64,000 nt of DNA from Chitinophaga varians (GCF_014529945.1 NZ_JACVFB010000008.1:310001-374000), one strand, 5' to 3'. Shown: positions 26,035 to 35,430, counted from the first letter of the stretch. The notes: generated from the letters alone by a model not told the origin. Numbers and translations: made by a program.

Positions 26035-26258
26035 TTATTTGGATATTGAAAATGCAGCGGATCTTCGCCGCATTTTCAATATCCAAATAATAAAATAAAA
26101 GAATATCCAAATCCATTCAGCGGTTTCGGCATTAAAAAAATGCAGCGGATCTTCGCCGCATTTTCAATATCCAAATAATAAAATAAAAAAATATCCAAAT
26201 CCATTCAGCGGTTTCGGCATTAAAAAAATGCAGCGGAGATCCGCTGCATTTTCAATAT
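26035..26258. repeat. three terminator-like hairpins in an 88-bp tandem repeat
   Basis: The core AATGCAGCGG starts at 26051, 26139 and 26227, exactly 88 bp apart, and the spacers between cores are nearly identical. Copy 1 is extended by a perfect outer stem (TTATTTGGATATTGAAAATGC to its complement, 26035-26090). Copies 1 and 2 have the inner sequence GGATCTTCGCC, with a mismatch in the stem; copy 3 has GGAGATCC and is perfectly paired. The repeat lies 3' of lptD. Confidence 0.85.
26222..26250 (-). terminator. rho-independent terminator of lptD
   Basis: The third repeat copy, read on the minus strand, is a perfect hairpin (AATGCAGCGGA with its complement) followed by seven T. It lies 41 bp after the lptD stop and is a good intrinsic terminator. 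Confidence 0.8.
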
Positions 26259-26290
26259 CTAAATAATAAAATAAAAAAATAAAAAAATAG

Positions 26291-29065
26291 CTAGAAGTCG
26301 TAGAACTGTCGCGATCGATTAATCCGCAAATCCCTCAGGAGACTGGCTTTCGGGTTGATCGTGATGCTAAACTGCCGGAATGTACCGAACGGTATCAGGT
26401 TAATTGACATCTGCCAGCAGTGCAGGTCCCTCGATATGTACATATTCGTATAGGCGATCTGCATATTCGTAAAATCAAAACCACTGTTGAGACCTACTTT
26501 CCATTTAGGCGTCAGGCTGAAGTCGCCGTTGAAACTAACGTACTGGGTTATACGCTTTATCACTCCGCCGGAGTCAGCAATAAGCTGATTGGTGTACGAC
26601 AAGCTGTAAGACAGGTCTACCCGCCACGGAATATCAAAATCCACATATTCGCCGGGGTTGTTACGCATCATCTGCAACTGCCGCTGTTGAGCAGCCATGG
26701 CCGCATCGGCATTGGTAATATTCTCCAGGGAGTCGATCTTCTTCTGTTTGTCCTGCCCTTTTTTGTCTTTCGACTGGAAGGAGGTGCTCAGGGAGATGCT
26801 GGCGTTGGTTAACCGGCCCAGACTGAGTTTCCCCTGCTGCCACACAAATTTATCAACACGGTGTCCGCGGCCATCAGTCTGATAAGGATCGATCGTGCCA
26901 CTGGCGGAGATATTCACTTTATCGAACAGGTTGGTACGGGCATAGATATTGAAATTGGAAAGCTTAAAGGAGTCGGCTACCAGGTTATAGTTACCGTTGA
27001 TGCCGAAACCATCGAGCAGCTTCACCTTCCGCTCATGGTTCCCCGATGTGTCTTTCCGGGAGAACACTTTCATCTCCAGGTTATTGTCCAAACCGAAGTT
27101 GATACCCCCGAAAGCGCCCGATGGCGGCACCCCGATAATGGAGCCGTCAAAATAGGATGCCCTGATGGAGTCTGCTCTATTAGGAGAGAAACGGTATTTA
27201 TAATAATAAGCGCCGGAGAGGTCAGGACTGTAGCTGACACCCAGCGTAGGACGTACCACGTGCCGGATAGCCTTTACTTTGGAGTGTTTGCTGAAAGCGT
27301 ACATACCATAAACCGCGGTGGACACGGAGGCGCCGACGCTGATACTGCGGGCCGCATAGAAACCGGACAGGTAGGCGGTATCAATGCCGCCCAGGGAGTC
27401 TGGCTTGATGGTAGGCTTCCGCTCATTCCATGTTTTCACTACCTTCTTCGTATACCAGTACTCATTGTAGTTGACACTGGGTGAAAACGTCAGCGTTTTC
27501 AGGATCGGGATAGAGAAAGACACCGGGATGGAGTGCTGCATACCGGTCTGCATGGCGTTAAACATGGCCTGCTTACCAAATGCGGAGTCTTTGAAGGTGG
27601 CCTGGTTACGTAATACGGCATTATAGGAGATACCGATTTTTTCGTACCATTTGGGGGTGCCTACCATTTCTTTCGGTTGGAACGGATAGATGGTGTTCAC
27701 CGTAAAGGTACCGTCCGGGAAAGAGATAGACACATCGCGGGTAGCCAGGTTCTGAGAGTGGTTCAGGCCCAGGGTAAGGTTGTAAGGCTTGCCCTGCCAT
27801 GTTTTGGAAAAGGTGATAGACGACCCGATGTTGTTGTTGACACGGGTACTATAGTCAAATACGTTGAATCTGTTATAGGAAGAGCTACCGAAGTTCACGC
27901 TGGCGCCGAAGTTCACCCCGGGACGGGCCTTGCTGTCCATACTGTGGTTCCAGGTAATGCGGAAGTCGCGGGACTTCACAAACTCCGATGGTACCGCCGG
28001 GTCCCCGTAGCGGGTATTGGCAAAGCTCAGGTTCAGGCCACCATTGTATTTATACCGTTTCCGGTAGGTGGGACTGGCCGTGAGGCTCCAGCTGCCGTAG
28101 GAGTAGACGTCGCCCCGCAGGGTGAGGTCCATATGCTCCCCCATCCCGAAGTAGTAGCCACCATTTTCGAGGCCCATCCCTTTCTGCTGGTTCACCACGT
28201 ACTGGGGAGGCAGGATACCGGACCGCTGGCCCTGCGTAATCGGGAAAATGGCAAAGGGAATGTACAGCGGAGTGGGTATTCCCATAATTTCCAGGTTAGC
28301 CGGACCGGAAATTACCAGTTTGTCAGGGATAACCTTTATTTTACGGGCCCTAAAGCTAAAGTGCGGCGTATCGAGGTTACAGGTGGTGTAACCATTTTTA
28401 AAGCCGAAGATGGTGTTGTCCGATTCCTTTTTGGTAAGTTCACTATGGATATAACCTTCGCCGTACTGGGAGCGGGTATTATAGATCTTTGCTTTCTGGG
28501 AGGTAAAATTATACTTGAGCGTGTCTGATTCGAAGCTCTGGCCCCCGTCGTTCATCACGGGGCGGCCGATGATCTTGCCCGCAGTATCTTTGGCATTGGT
28601 AGCCTCCAGTACGCCGGTGTTCTGGTCGAAATTCATTTTTTCGGCAGAAAGATCAATCGATTTATATTTGGTGCTGGCAGTGCCATACAGATAGAAGCGC
28701 TTATCGGGCACCATCAGGATAATGGAGTCCTTCGCTTTGTAGGTTACCGGCGCATCCAGCGTATCTTTGGACACCTTGGGCACAAAAACGGTATCTACTG
28801 TCACTTCTTTGGTAGTGTCCTGGTCTTTTGATACCACATTGGTGTCAGCACCCGGTTTGGCGATCACTTTAGGCGTTTTCGGCTTTACGGTGTCTTTCCG
28901 GGCAGGAACGGTATCTGCCAAAGTTTTGTTAAAAGTCGGAGATGCTTGTGGCCTTGCGCCCCCTGATGCATCTATAATAAAGGGAACGGCAATAACCACA
29001 CCTGCAAAAGCCAGGTATGTCTGCCGTAAAAACTTTTTATAATTATTTTTGTAGCTAGAGCTCAT
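26291..29065 (-). CDS. LptD-like LPS-assembly outer membrane protein
   Basis: This 924-residue protein has an N-terminal hydrophobic signal segment, a Thr/Lys/Pro-rich stretch (residues ~45-100), an OstA-like beta-jellyroll part (~120-270: SFESDTLKYNFTSQKAKIYNT; LVISGPANLEIMGIPTPLYIPFAIFP) and a C-terminal beta-barrel of about 550 residues. The motif IPFAIFPITQGQRSGILPP is typical of LptD across Gram-negative bacteria. It would insert LPS into the outer leaflet. The OstA-like protein at 31605 and MlaD-type protein at 30597 lie in the neighbourhood on the other strand, forming an envelope-biogenesis cluster. No LptD disulfide pattern as in E. coli was apparent. Confidence 0.9.
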   Translation of the reverse strand: MSSSYKNNYKKFLRQTYLAFAGVVIAVPFIIDASGGARPQASPTFNKTLADTVPARKDTVKPKTPKVIAKPGADTNVVSKDQDTTKEVTVDTVFVPKVSKDTLDAPVTYKAKDSIILMVPDKRFYLYGTASTKYKSIDLSAEKMNFDQNTGVLEATNAKDTAGKIIGRPVMNDGGQSFESDTLKYNFTSQKAKIYNTRSQYGEGYIHSELTKKESDNTIFGFKNGYTTCNLDTPHFSFRARKIKVIPDKLVISGPANLEIMGIPTPLYIPFAIFPITQGQRSGILPPQYVVNQQKGMGLENGGYYFGMGEHMDLTLRGDVYSYGSWSLTASPTYRKRYKYNGGLNLSFANTRYGDPAVPSEFVKSRDFRITWNHSMDSKARPGVNFGASVNFGSSSYNRFNVFDYSTRVNNNIGSSITFSKTWQGKPYNLTLGLNHSQNLATRDVSISFPDGTFTVNTIYPFQPKEMVGTPKWYEKIGISYNAVLRNQATFKDSAFGKQAMFNAMQTGMQHSIPVSFSIPILKTLTFSPSVNYNEYWYTKKVVKTWNERKPTIKPDSLGGIDTAYLSGFYAARSISVGASVSTAVYGMYAFSKHSKVKAIRHVVRPTLGVSYSPDLSGAYYYKYRFSPNRADSIRASYFDGSIIGVPPSGAFGGINFGLDNNLEMKVFSRKDTSGNHERKVKLLDGFGINGNYNLVADSFKLSNFNIYARTNLFDKVNISASGTIDPYQTDGRGHRVDKFVWQQGKLSLGRLTNASISLSTSFQSKDKKGQDKQKKIDSLENITNADAAMAAQQRQLQMMRNNPGEYVDFDIPWRVDLSYSLSYTNQLIADSGGVIKRITQYVSFNGDFSLTPKWKVGLNSGFDFTNMQIAYTNMYISRDLHCWQMSINLIPFGTFRQFSITINPKASLLRDLRINRSRQFYDF

Positions 29066-29080
29066 GTGTTAAGGCGGGCA

Positions 29081-29114
29081 CAAACCTACAGGAAATTATA
29101 CAAATTATTACAAA
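29081..29114 (-). promoter_or_regulatory. putative lptD promoter
   Basis: On the minus strand TAGGTTTG (29081-29088) matches the -7 consensus and a TTTG (29111-29114) lies 22 nt upstream, slightly longer than the usual 19. The ATG follows 15 nt after the -7 box. Confidence 0.4.
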
Positions 29115-29240
29115 AGATAGCTTGTAAAGTTTGATGACCGACGAGAGGAAAGAGACTGTAAACACGCATGGAGCAAAGGAATTACTAATTTAACAGATAA
29201 ACTTATTTTTTTATTTTTTGTGATAACAGCACCCATTAAA

Positions 29241-30470
29241 ATGAGAATCATGCGCTGGAACCGATTTTGGATTTTAGGACTGGGAACTCTTTTCACCTGT
29301 ACCTTTTTTATTCAGGCAAAAAACAATCCAGTTTCAAAGAAACAGGAAAACCCTATCCGTACTATTGTAATTGATGCCGGTCACGGCGGTGACGACCCCG
29401 GGGCCAGAGGAAGCTACTCTACAGAAAAACAGGTAACACTGGCTGTTGCCCTGAAACTGGGTAAAATCCTCGAAGACAACCTTCCGGATGTAAAGGTAGT
29501 GTATACACGAAAAACCGACCGCTTCGACGATCCCCGCAAAAAAGCACAGATCGCCAACGACGCCAAAGGAGACCTTTTTGTGTCTATCCACTGTAACTCC
29601 ACCGCAAAAATCAGGAAAGTGGTCGACTATAAAACCGTCTACCGCAAAAAAGGGAAAAAGAAAATAGCCGTAAAACAACCGATCTACGCCTATTACCCCA
29701 GCAATGCGAAAGGCACGGAAACGTATATATGGGCTACCAGTAAGAACAACGCCAAAATGGAGTCACTCAAACAAAACTCCGTGATCGTACTGGACGCCGA
29801 TTCAGAAGAAACCAAACAGCTCGCAGACGAGAACCCGGAAACATTCATCCTCCTCAATACCCTGCGTAACGCCTACTTTGACCAGAGCCTCCGGCTGTCT
29901 ACCCTCATCGAGGACGAGTTCACCAAAGCCGGTCGTATCAGCAGAGGCGCCCGTCAGCGTAATGAAAAAGGTATCTGGGTACTCTCCGCCACCGCTATGC
30001 CCAGCGTACTCGTGGAACTGGGCTTCATCAGCAATCCGGAAGAAGAAGAATACCTCAACTCCACTAACGGACAACAGGAACTGGCCATGGGTATCTTCAA
30101 AGCCATCAAACGGTACCGCGATGAGCTGGAACGCTTCACCAACCGCGCTTCCAACACGGACGAATCTACCGCCAGCCGCCCGCAGGCCTTCAACCATGTC
30201 CGCAAACCGGCCGGTAAAGGCAAAAACTCCGTTCCTCCGTCTGACGACGCGTACTGCGTTCAACTGATGACCACTGACAAATTATATACACCGGGAGCTT
30301 CCATTTTCAGGAAGCTCCACGGTTCTATCAGTCATGAACAGATTGTCATGAATAAAAAAAAAATGCACCGATATACCTGGGGACACTTTAAAACAGACCG
30401 CCAGGCCTCCACGGCTGTACGAAAAGCCCGCAAACTCGGATTCAGAGATGCTTTCGTAACATCCTGCTGA
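29241..30470 (+). CDS. N-acetylmuramoyl-L-alanine amidase with SPOR-like tail
   Basis: This 409-residue exported enzyme has a signal peptide (MRIMRWNRFWILGLGTLFT...). The Amidase_3 domain spans residues ~40-300: IDAGHGGDDPGARG (zinc His), an EK zinc Glu position in STEKQV, LFVSIHCNS (second His) and LVELGFISNPEEE (catalytic Glu). It cleaves the amide bond between muramic acid and the stem peptide. The last ~75 residues (YCVQLMTTDKLYTPG... to RKARKLGFRDAFV) look like a SPOR peptidoglycan-binding repeat. I preferred the ATG at 29241 over a GTG at 29220. It diverges from lptD. Confidence 0.93.
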   Translation: MRIMRWNRFWILGLGTLFTCTFFIQAKNNPVSKKQENPIRTIVIDAGHGGDDPGARGSYSTEKQVTLAVALKLGKILEDNLPDVKVVYTRKTDRFDDPRKKAQIANDAKGDLFVSIHCNSTAKIRKVVDYKTVYRKKGKKKIAVKQPIYAYYPSNAKGTETYIWATSKNNAKMESLKQNSVIVLDADSEETKQLADENPETFILLNTLRNAYFDQSLRLSTLIEDEFTKAGRISRGARQRNEKGIWVLSATAMPSVLVELGFISNPEEEEYLNSTNGQQELAMGIFKAIKRYRDELERFTNRASNTDESTASRPQAFNHVRKPAGKGKNSVPPSDDAYCVQLMTTDKLYTPGASIFRKLHGSISHEQIVMNKKKMHRYTWGHFKTDRQASTAVRKARKLGFRDAFVTSC

Positions 30471-30567
30471 GCCCACACTTCACCCCACCCCGTTCCCCCC
30501 GCCACCCCTCCCCCCTTTTTTATTATCAACATTTTCTGCTACCTACGCCCCGTGCATGCTTTTTGAT

Positions 30568-30575
30568 TATTTTTG
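30568..30575 (+). promoter_or_regulatory. putative -7 element upstream of the MCE gene
   Basis: TATTTTTG is an exact TAnnTTTG match 21 nt before the ATG at 30597. No good TTTG -33 box at the expected distance was found. Confidence 0.35.
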
Positions 30576-30596
30576 CGGTGAACGTATACGAATCTC

Positions 30597-31595
30597 ATGC
30601 TCAAATTATCTAATGAAACCAAGGTAGGCATACTTACCGTGCTGGGTATCACCTTACTCGTACTGGGCTTTAATGTATTGAAGGGAAAGAGCCTGTTTTC
30701 ACACAACAAAACCATCTATGCTGTCTACAAACAGGTAAATGGACTGCAGCCGTCCAACGCCGTACAGGTGAACGGCCTGGTGGTAGGAAACGTTTCGGAG
30801 CTGAATGTAAAAGACAACGATCCATCCAGAATACTGGTTACCCTCACCATCACCAAAAAAGTAAACATCCCACGCAACTCGGTAGCCCGCATCAGCAGCG
30901 ACCTGCTGGGAACCAAGACCGTTCAGATGGACCTCGGCAACGCGACCGAATACCTGCAAAACGGTGATACCATCTACGCCTCCGTAGACGGCTCCATGAC
31001 AGATGCCATCAAGGAACAAATCACCCCGCTGGTGAAAAAACTGGAAGGCACCCTGTCCAATATCGATACCGTACTGCTGGCCGTTAGCGGTATCCTCGAC
31101 ACCACCGCTAAAGGTAACCTCCAGGAAACCATGCGCAACCTCAACACCACCATGCGCAATTTCTCCAATACCTCCGCCTCCCTCAATAATATGCTGGACC
31201 CACAGCGGGGTAACGTACAAGCCACGATGAACAACCTGGCATCCGTTACCGGCAACCTGAAGGCCAACAATGAAAAAATCGGCGGTATCCTCGACAACGC
31301 CAAAAAAGCCACCGACGCACTGGCCAACGGCAATATCGACAAAACATTACAACAGCTGCAGCAAACCACCGCCAGCCTCAACAGCACCATGGCCAAACTC
31401 AATACCACCGACGGTACGGCCGGCCTCCTGCTGAACGATAAAAAGGTGTATAACAACCTGCAGGCTTCATTGGGCAGCCTCAACAAACTCCTGGAAGACC
31501 TCCGCGTCAATCCTAAACGTTATGTGCATTTCTCCCTGTTCGGTAAAAAAGATAAAACGAAACCACTGCCTTCCGATACTGCAGCGGTACAATAA
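30597..31595 (+). CDS. MCE/MlaD family lipid-transport protein
   Basis: This 332-residue protein has an N-terminal membrane anchor (VGILTVLGITLLVLGFNVLKG), a single MCE domain at residues ~38-120 (YKQVNGLQPSNAVQVNGLVVGNV ... ISSDLLGTKTVQMDLG) and a long helical C-terminal part with heptad-like repeats and many Asn/Thr/Leu (~130-300). MCE proteins such as MlaD ferry phospholipids between membranes in the periplasm, as part of an ABC-driven complex. No MlaE/MlaF genes are visible here. It follows the amidase by 126 bp and precedes the OstA-like gene by 9 bp, so those two are probably co-transcribed. Confidence 0.93.
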   Translation: MLKLSNETKVGILTVLGITLLVLGFNVLKGKSLFSHNKTIYAVYKQVNGLQPSNAVQVNGLVVGNVSELNVKDNDPSRILVTLTITKKVNIPRNSVARISSDLLGTKTVQMDLGNATEYLQNGDTIYASVDGSMTDAIKEQITPLVKKLEGTLSNIDTVLLAVSGILDTTAKGNLQETMRNLNTTMRNFSNTSASLNNMLDPQRGNVQATMNNLASVTGNLKANNEKIGGILDNAKKATDALANGNIDKTLQQLQQTTASLNSTMAKLNTTDGTAGLLLNDKKVYNNLQASLGSLNKLLEDLRVNPKRYVHFSLFGKKDKTKPLPSDTAAVQ

Positions 31596-31604
31596 TAGTC
31601 ATAC

Positions 31605-33494
31605 ATGAATCATTATATCAGATCAGTCCTTTTACTGGCAGTGATGTGCCTGGCGGCCATTTTGCCCGCCCATGCCCAGATACCGGCCCAGCCTGCGCCT
31701 AAAAAAGGGACCGTGATCGAAATCCTGGGGGCAGATACCCTGCAGCTCATCGAGAAAGACACGATCAATGTCACCCGCTTTATCGGCCATGCCCGGTTCA
31801 AACAGGGTACCACCCTGTTCTTCTGCGATAGCGCCGTTAAAAACAATAAAACCAACATCGTGGACGCCTACGGCAATGTGCATATCAACCAGGCCGACAG
31901 CGTCCATATCTATGGCAATTACCTCAACTACGACGGTAATACCCGTATCGCCATCCTCCGGGAAAATGCCCGCCTCACCGACGGCAAAGTCACGATCACC
32001 GGACCGGAACTGCAATACGATATGAACGCCAAAATAGGCAGCTACGTGAAAACAGGCCGCCTCGTGAACGGTAAAAGCGTACTGACCAGCGACGAAGGAT
32101 ACTACTACACCGAAACAAAGGAAATGCACTTCCAGCGGAACGTGGTGTTGGTAGACCCGGACTATACCCTGTCCACCGACGCGCTGCTCTATAATACCGA
32201 AACAAAAATCGCCAACATCATCGCGCCTACCACCATCAACGAAGGGAAACGCATCATGTACGCCACCAGCGGTTATTATGACACCGACAAAGGCTATGGC
32301 AACTTCGGCAACCGCCCCACCATCGAAGACAGCACCGGCACCCTCACCGCAGACAACATCGAAATGGACAAACTCACCGGCATGGCCTACGCCACCGGTA
32401 ACATGGTATATAAAGATACCGTCCGCAAAATGTCACTGCTGGCCAACCATGGCACGGTCAACCAGATAGCCAAAACCATCCTGGCCACACAGAAACCGCT
32501 GCTCATCATGGAGAAAAATAAAGATACCATGTACCTCGCAGCAGATACGCTCTTCTCCGGCATCATCAGACCAGGCGACAGCCTCTCTATCCCGTCCGTG
32601 TCAGGGTTGAAAAAAGAGCCGGTGAAAGAACCACTGCGGGCAGTAAAGACCATCCGGCCACCGAAAGAACATATCCCGATCAATATCACACTGATCAATC
32701 AGGGCGACTCGCTCGCTAAAAAACAGCTGGACAGCGTGCCCGGTACGGTCATGATGTTCGTGGCCGACAGCGTGCTGGCCAAAACAAAGAACAAGCTGGA
32801 CTCCAACCGGATAAAACTGGTGAAGATGGCGCAGCCGCCACCAATTATCATGAAAGATTCGCTGCCCGGTATCAAACACCATGCAGATAGCATCGCCTTG
32901 TCTGCACCACCCGCGAAAGATACGGCCGACCAACGCTACATCCTGGCTTACCATCATGTGCGCATGTTCTCCGATTCCCTGCAAGGCGTAGCAGACAGCG
33001 TATATTATTCCACCAAAGACTCCATCTTCCGGTTCTTCCGCGATCCGGTGCTTTGGTCCAATAATACCACCCAGCTGAGCGCAGACACCATGCTGATGTT
33101 CACGAAAAACCAGACAGCCGATAAAGTGCTGATGATCAAAAATGCTTTTATCATCAACGACGCCGGCCCTGGCATGTACAATCAGGTGAAAGGCAATACC
33201 ATCACCGGATATGTGGCCGGCGAATCGCTCGACTGGATGCATGTGGAAGGAAATGCCGAAACAATCAACTACGTAAAAGACCAGAGTGGCGCCTATATGA
33301 GCGTCAATAAGGCGCAATGCGGCATTATTAATATATTCTTCAAAAAAGGAGAAGTGGATAAAGTGGTGATGATCAAAGACCCCGAAGGCACCGTTTATCC
33401 CTTCACACAAAGGCCCAAAGAACAGCTCCAGCTGGAAAATTTCAAATGGGACATCAAGCGCAAGCCGAAGACGAAGTATGAACTTATGCAGTAA
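31605..33494 (+). CDS. OstA-like (LptA/OstA-fold) exported protein
   Basis: This 629-residue protein has a signal peptide (MNHYIRSVLLLAVMCLAAILPAHA). Residues ~35-290 and ~440-600 contain beta-rich repeats of the OstA/LptA type (VTRFIGHARFKQGTTLFFCDS, VDAYGNVHINQADSVHIYGNYLNYDG), a fold which forms a hydrophobic groove for LPS in the Lpt bridge. The middle (~330-440) is Lys/Pro/Asp-rich and likely disordered. This large two-part OstA protein is a Bacteroidota feature and may be the counterpart of LptA. The 5' neighbour is the MCE gene. Role in LPS transfer is family-based inference. Confidence 0.85.
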   Translation: MNHYIRSVLLLAVMCLAAILPAHAQIPAQPAPKKGTVIEILGADTLQLIEKDTINVTRFIGHARFKQGTTLFFCDSAVKNNKTNIVDAYGNVHINQADSVHIYGNYLNYDGNTRIAILRENARLTDGKVTITGPELQYDMNAKIGSYVKTGRLVNGKSVLTSDEGYYYTETKEMHFQRNVVLVDPDYTLSTDALLYNTETKIANIIAPTTINEGKRIMYATSGYYDTDKGYGNFGNRPTIEDSTGTLTADNIEMDKLTGMAYATGNMVYKDTVRKMSLLANHGTVNQIAKTILATQKPLLIMEKNKDTMYLAADTLFSGIIRPGDSLSIPSVSGLKKEPVKEPLRAVKTIRPPKEHIPINITLINQGDSLAKKQLDSVPGTVMMFVADSVLAKTKNKLDSNRIKLVKMAQPPPIIMKDSLPGIKHHADSIALSAPPAKDTADQRYILAYHHVRMFSDSLQGVADSVYYSTKDSIFRFFRDPVLWSNNTTQLSADTMLMFTKNQTADKVLMIKNAFIINDAGPGMYNQVKGNTITGYVAGESLDWMHVEGNAETINYVKDQSGAYMSVNKAQCGIINIFFKKGEVDKVVMIKDPEGTVYPFTQRPKEQLQLENFKWDIKRKPKTKYELMQ

Positions 33495-33511
33495 TTAGCT
33501 GTTATTTAGTT

Positions 33512-33572
33512 ATTTTGCCATTTGGTTGTTTAAAGAAAACAAGACCCTCTTTAAACAACCAAATGGCAAAAT
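33512..33572. repeat. long perfect inverted repeat
   Basis: A 24-bp arm at 33512-33535 (ATTTTGCCATTTGGTTGTTT...) is exactly complementary to 33549-33572, with a 13-bp loop. It sits between the OstA-like stop and the nhaA start, ending 14 bp before the nhaA ATG. It may terminate the upstream message or structure the nhaA leader. No T tract follows. Confidence 0.85.
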
Positions 33573-33586
33573 ATTAAAATAACAAC

Positions 33587-34783
33587 ATGATTAGAAACGC
33601 ATTCAAAACCCTCCTGTCCCCGATTCACACCTTTTTAAAAGACAGCCGTGCTGTAGGTATCATCCTGATCCTCTGTACCGTCGTGTCTATGATATTGGCT
33701 AATTCATCGTGGCAGGAAGGTTATATCAACTTCTGGAATGCGCTCTTCGACCCTGCCGGTGGCCATCATTACCAGTACCGTGCCCTGCATTTGCCCAATT
33801 CCTATCTGTTATGGATAAACGACGGCATGATGGTGTTGTTCTTTTTTCTGGTAGGCATGGAGATAAAAAGAGAACTGACCGTAGGTGAACTCTCTTCCCT
33901 GCGCAAATCCATTCTCCCCGTACTGGCCGCCATCGGCGGGATGTTATTCCCGGCGCTGATCTTCAGCCTGTTCAACGGAGGTACGGAATACGCCCATGGC
34001 TGGGGCATCCCGATGGCGACAGACATCGCTTTTTCTCTCGGTATCCTCTCTCTGCTGGGCAACAGAGTACCGGTAAGCCTGAAAATATTTCTGATGGCAT
34101 TGGCCATTATAGATGATCTCGGCGCTATCCTCACCATCGCCATTTTTTATACACCTCATCTTAATCTGCAATACCTGCTGATGGCCGGAGGCGTACTGCT
34201 GATTCCTATCGCACTAAACCTGCTGAAAGTACAGCGGTTGATATTGTATTTCATTCCGGGCGTGATATTGTGGTACTTCCTCTTCAATTCCGGCGTACAT
34301 GCCACTATTGCAGGGGTATTACTCGCTTTCTGCGTCCCGCAGGATAAAATCGCTGATCTGGTACATGGCCTGCACGATCCGGTTAATTTCATCATCATGC
34401 CTGTTTTCGCACTGGCCAATACCGCGATACAACTGCCCTCCGATATACTGGGCGCACTGCACAATGACATCAGTTATGGTATCATTGCAGGGCTGGTATT
34501 GGGCAAACCGATCGGTATTTTTGTTTTGTCTTTTGCTGCCGTGAAGCTAAGGCTGGCCAGTCTCCCTTCCAAAGCAGGCTGGTTACAGCTTATCGGCGTA
34601 GGCCTGATTGCCGGTATCGGCTTCACGATGTCTATCTTTATTTCTTCCCTTGCTTATGTAGAAAGAGAATATCAGATCATCTCCATTATTTCCGTGATAG
34701 CCGCGTCCCTGTTAGCCGGGATAGCCGGATTTATTTTCCTTCGTTTATTGAAGCCCGTTAGCCCGATCAAGAAAAGCAAATGA
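33587..34783 (+). CDS. nhaA: Na+/H+ antiporter NhaA
   Basis: This 398-residue inner-membrane antiporter has about twelve hydrophobic helices. The essential aspartates are in place: ATDIAF (Asp133 position) and AIIDDLGAI (Asp163/164 position). GIGFTMSIFISSLAY near the C-terminus is also conserved. NhaA exchanges internal sodium for external protons and sets alkaline and salt tolerance. The start ATG at 33587 directly follows the inverted repeat. No regulator of the NhaR type is adjacent. Confidence 0.97.
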   Translation: MIRNAFKTLLSPIHTFLKDSRAVGIILILCTVVSMILANSSWQEGYINFWNALFDPAGGHHYQYRALHLPNSYLLWINDGMMVLFFFLVGMEIKRELTVGELSSLRKSILPVLAAIGGMLFPALIFSLFNGGTEYAHGWGIPMATDIAFSLGILSLLGNRVPVSLKIFLMALAIIDDLGAILTIAIFYTPHLNLQYLLMAGGVLLIPIALNLLKVQRLILYFIPGVILWYFLFNSGVHATIAGVLLAFCVPQDKIADLVHGLHDPVNFIIMPVFALANTAIQLPSDILGALHNDISYGIIAGLVLGKPIGIFVLSFAAVKLRLASLPSKAGWLQLIGVGLIAGIGFTMSIFISSLAYVEREYQIISIISVIAASLLAGIAGFIFLRLLKPVSPIKKSK

Positions 34784-34902
34784 CGGATTGGCACTGTTAT
34801 TGTAAGGCTATGCCGAATTTTATTCAACCTGAATATACTTTAGAGCGTATAGCCAACGTTAATAGTCGCATACATTTTTTGTATTAATAAATAGCAACAT
34901 CT

Positions 34903-35430
34903 ATGAAAAAAGTCGTGTTATTTTTCAGCTTGTTTGCCTTGCTGGCAGTACAGGCTAACGCGCAGAAAAAGAAAAGCTACGGTAGCAGCAGTGTTGAAAA
35001 CTACAACACCGCACTGGGTATCCGCCTGAATCCATGGGTAGTGGGTTTCACCATTAAGCACTTTATTCAGGGCCCTCACGCCATTGAAGGAATGGTAACT
35101 ACCAACCACGAACATAAAACCAACGTAACGTTCACTGCGCTGTATGAATACCACTGGAATATCGGCAGACCAGAACTGAACATGTATGCCGGTGGTGGTG
35201 CACACCTGGGCTTCTATGATCGTCGTGATTATGACTGGGACCGTTATGTGGACAAAGGTAAAGGTACTTACGTATCTCCCGGCCTGGATGGTATCATCGG
35301 TGTTGAATGGACTTTCAAGAACATACCGCTGAACCTGAGCGCCGATCTGAAACCTTACGTTCAGTTTGTCGGACCAACTAACTTCATCGGAGAAGAAATT
35401 GGCGGTATATCTGCACGATATACCTTCTAA
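34903..35430 (+). CDS. small outer membrane beta-barrel-like protein
   Basis: This 175-residue protein has a typical signal peptide (MKKVVLFFSLFALLAVQANAQ). The mature part is aromatic and alternates hydrophobic and polar residues, ending in ISARYTF, whose terminal Phe after Tyr-Thr is the usual outer-membrane barrel signature. It probably forms an eight-stranded barrel. The function is unknown. It sits alone between nhaA and the NAD(P)HX repair gene and ends at a strong terminator. Confidence 0.8.
   Translation: MKKVVLFFSLFALLAVQANAQKKKSYGSSSVENYNTALGIRLNPWVVGFTIKHFIQGPHAIEGMVTTNHEHKTNVTFTALYEYHWNIGRPELNMYAGGGAHLGFYDRRDYDWDRYVDKGKGTYVSPGLDGIIGVEWTFKNIPLNLSADLKPYVQFVGPTNFIGEEIGGISARYTF

Larger units (their letters stand above)
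25868..26290. other. intergenic region with hairpin repeats (423 bp)
   Basis: This is the spacer between the sigma gene start and the lptD stop, both on the minus strand. The sigma-proximal 165 bp is AT-rich and presumably holds the sigma promoter. The rest consists of an 88-bp tandem repeat carrying three hairpins (separate entry). No coding potential was seen. Confidence 0.7.

Noticed and set aside
26035-26258. Possible CRISPR-like repeats after lptD
   Set aside because: The spacers are themselves repeated at an 88-bp period and the cores are terminator hairpins.
32601-33410. Minus-strand frame of 269 codons opposite the OstA-like gene
   Set aside because: It is antisense, His/Phe-rich, has no start context and the plus strand shows OstA-type repeats.
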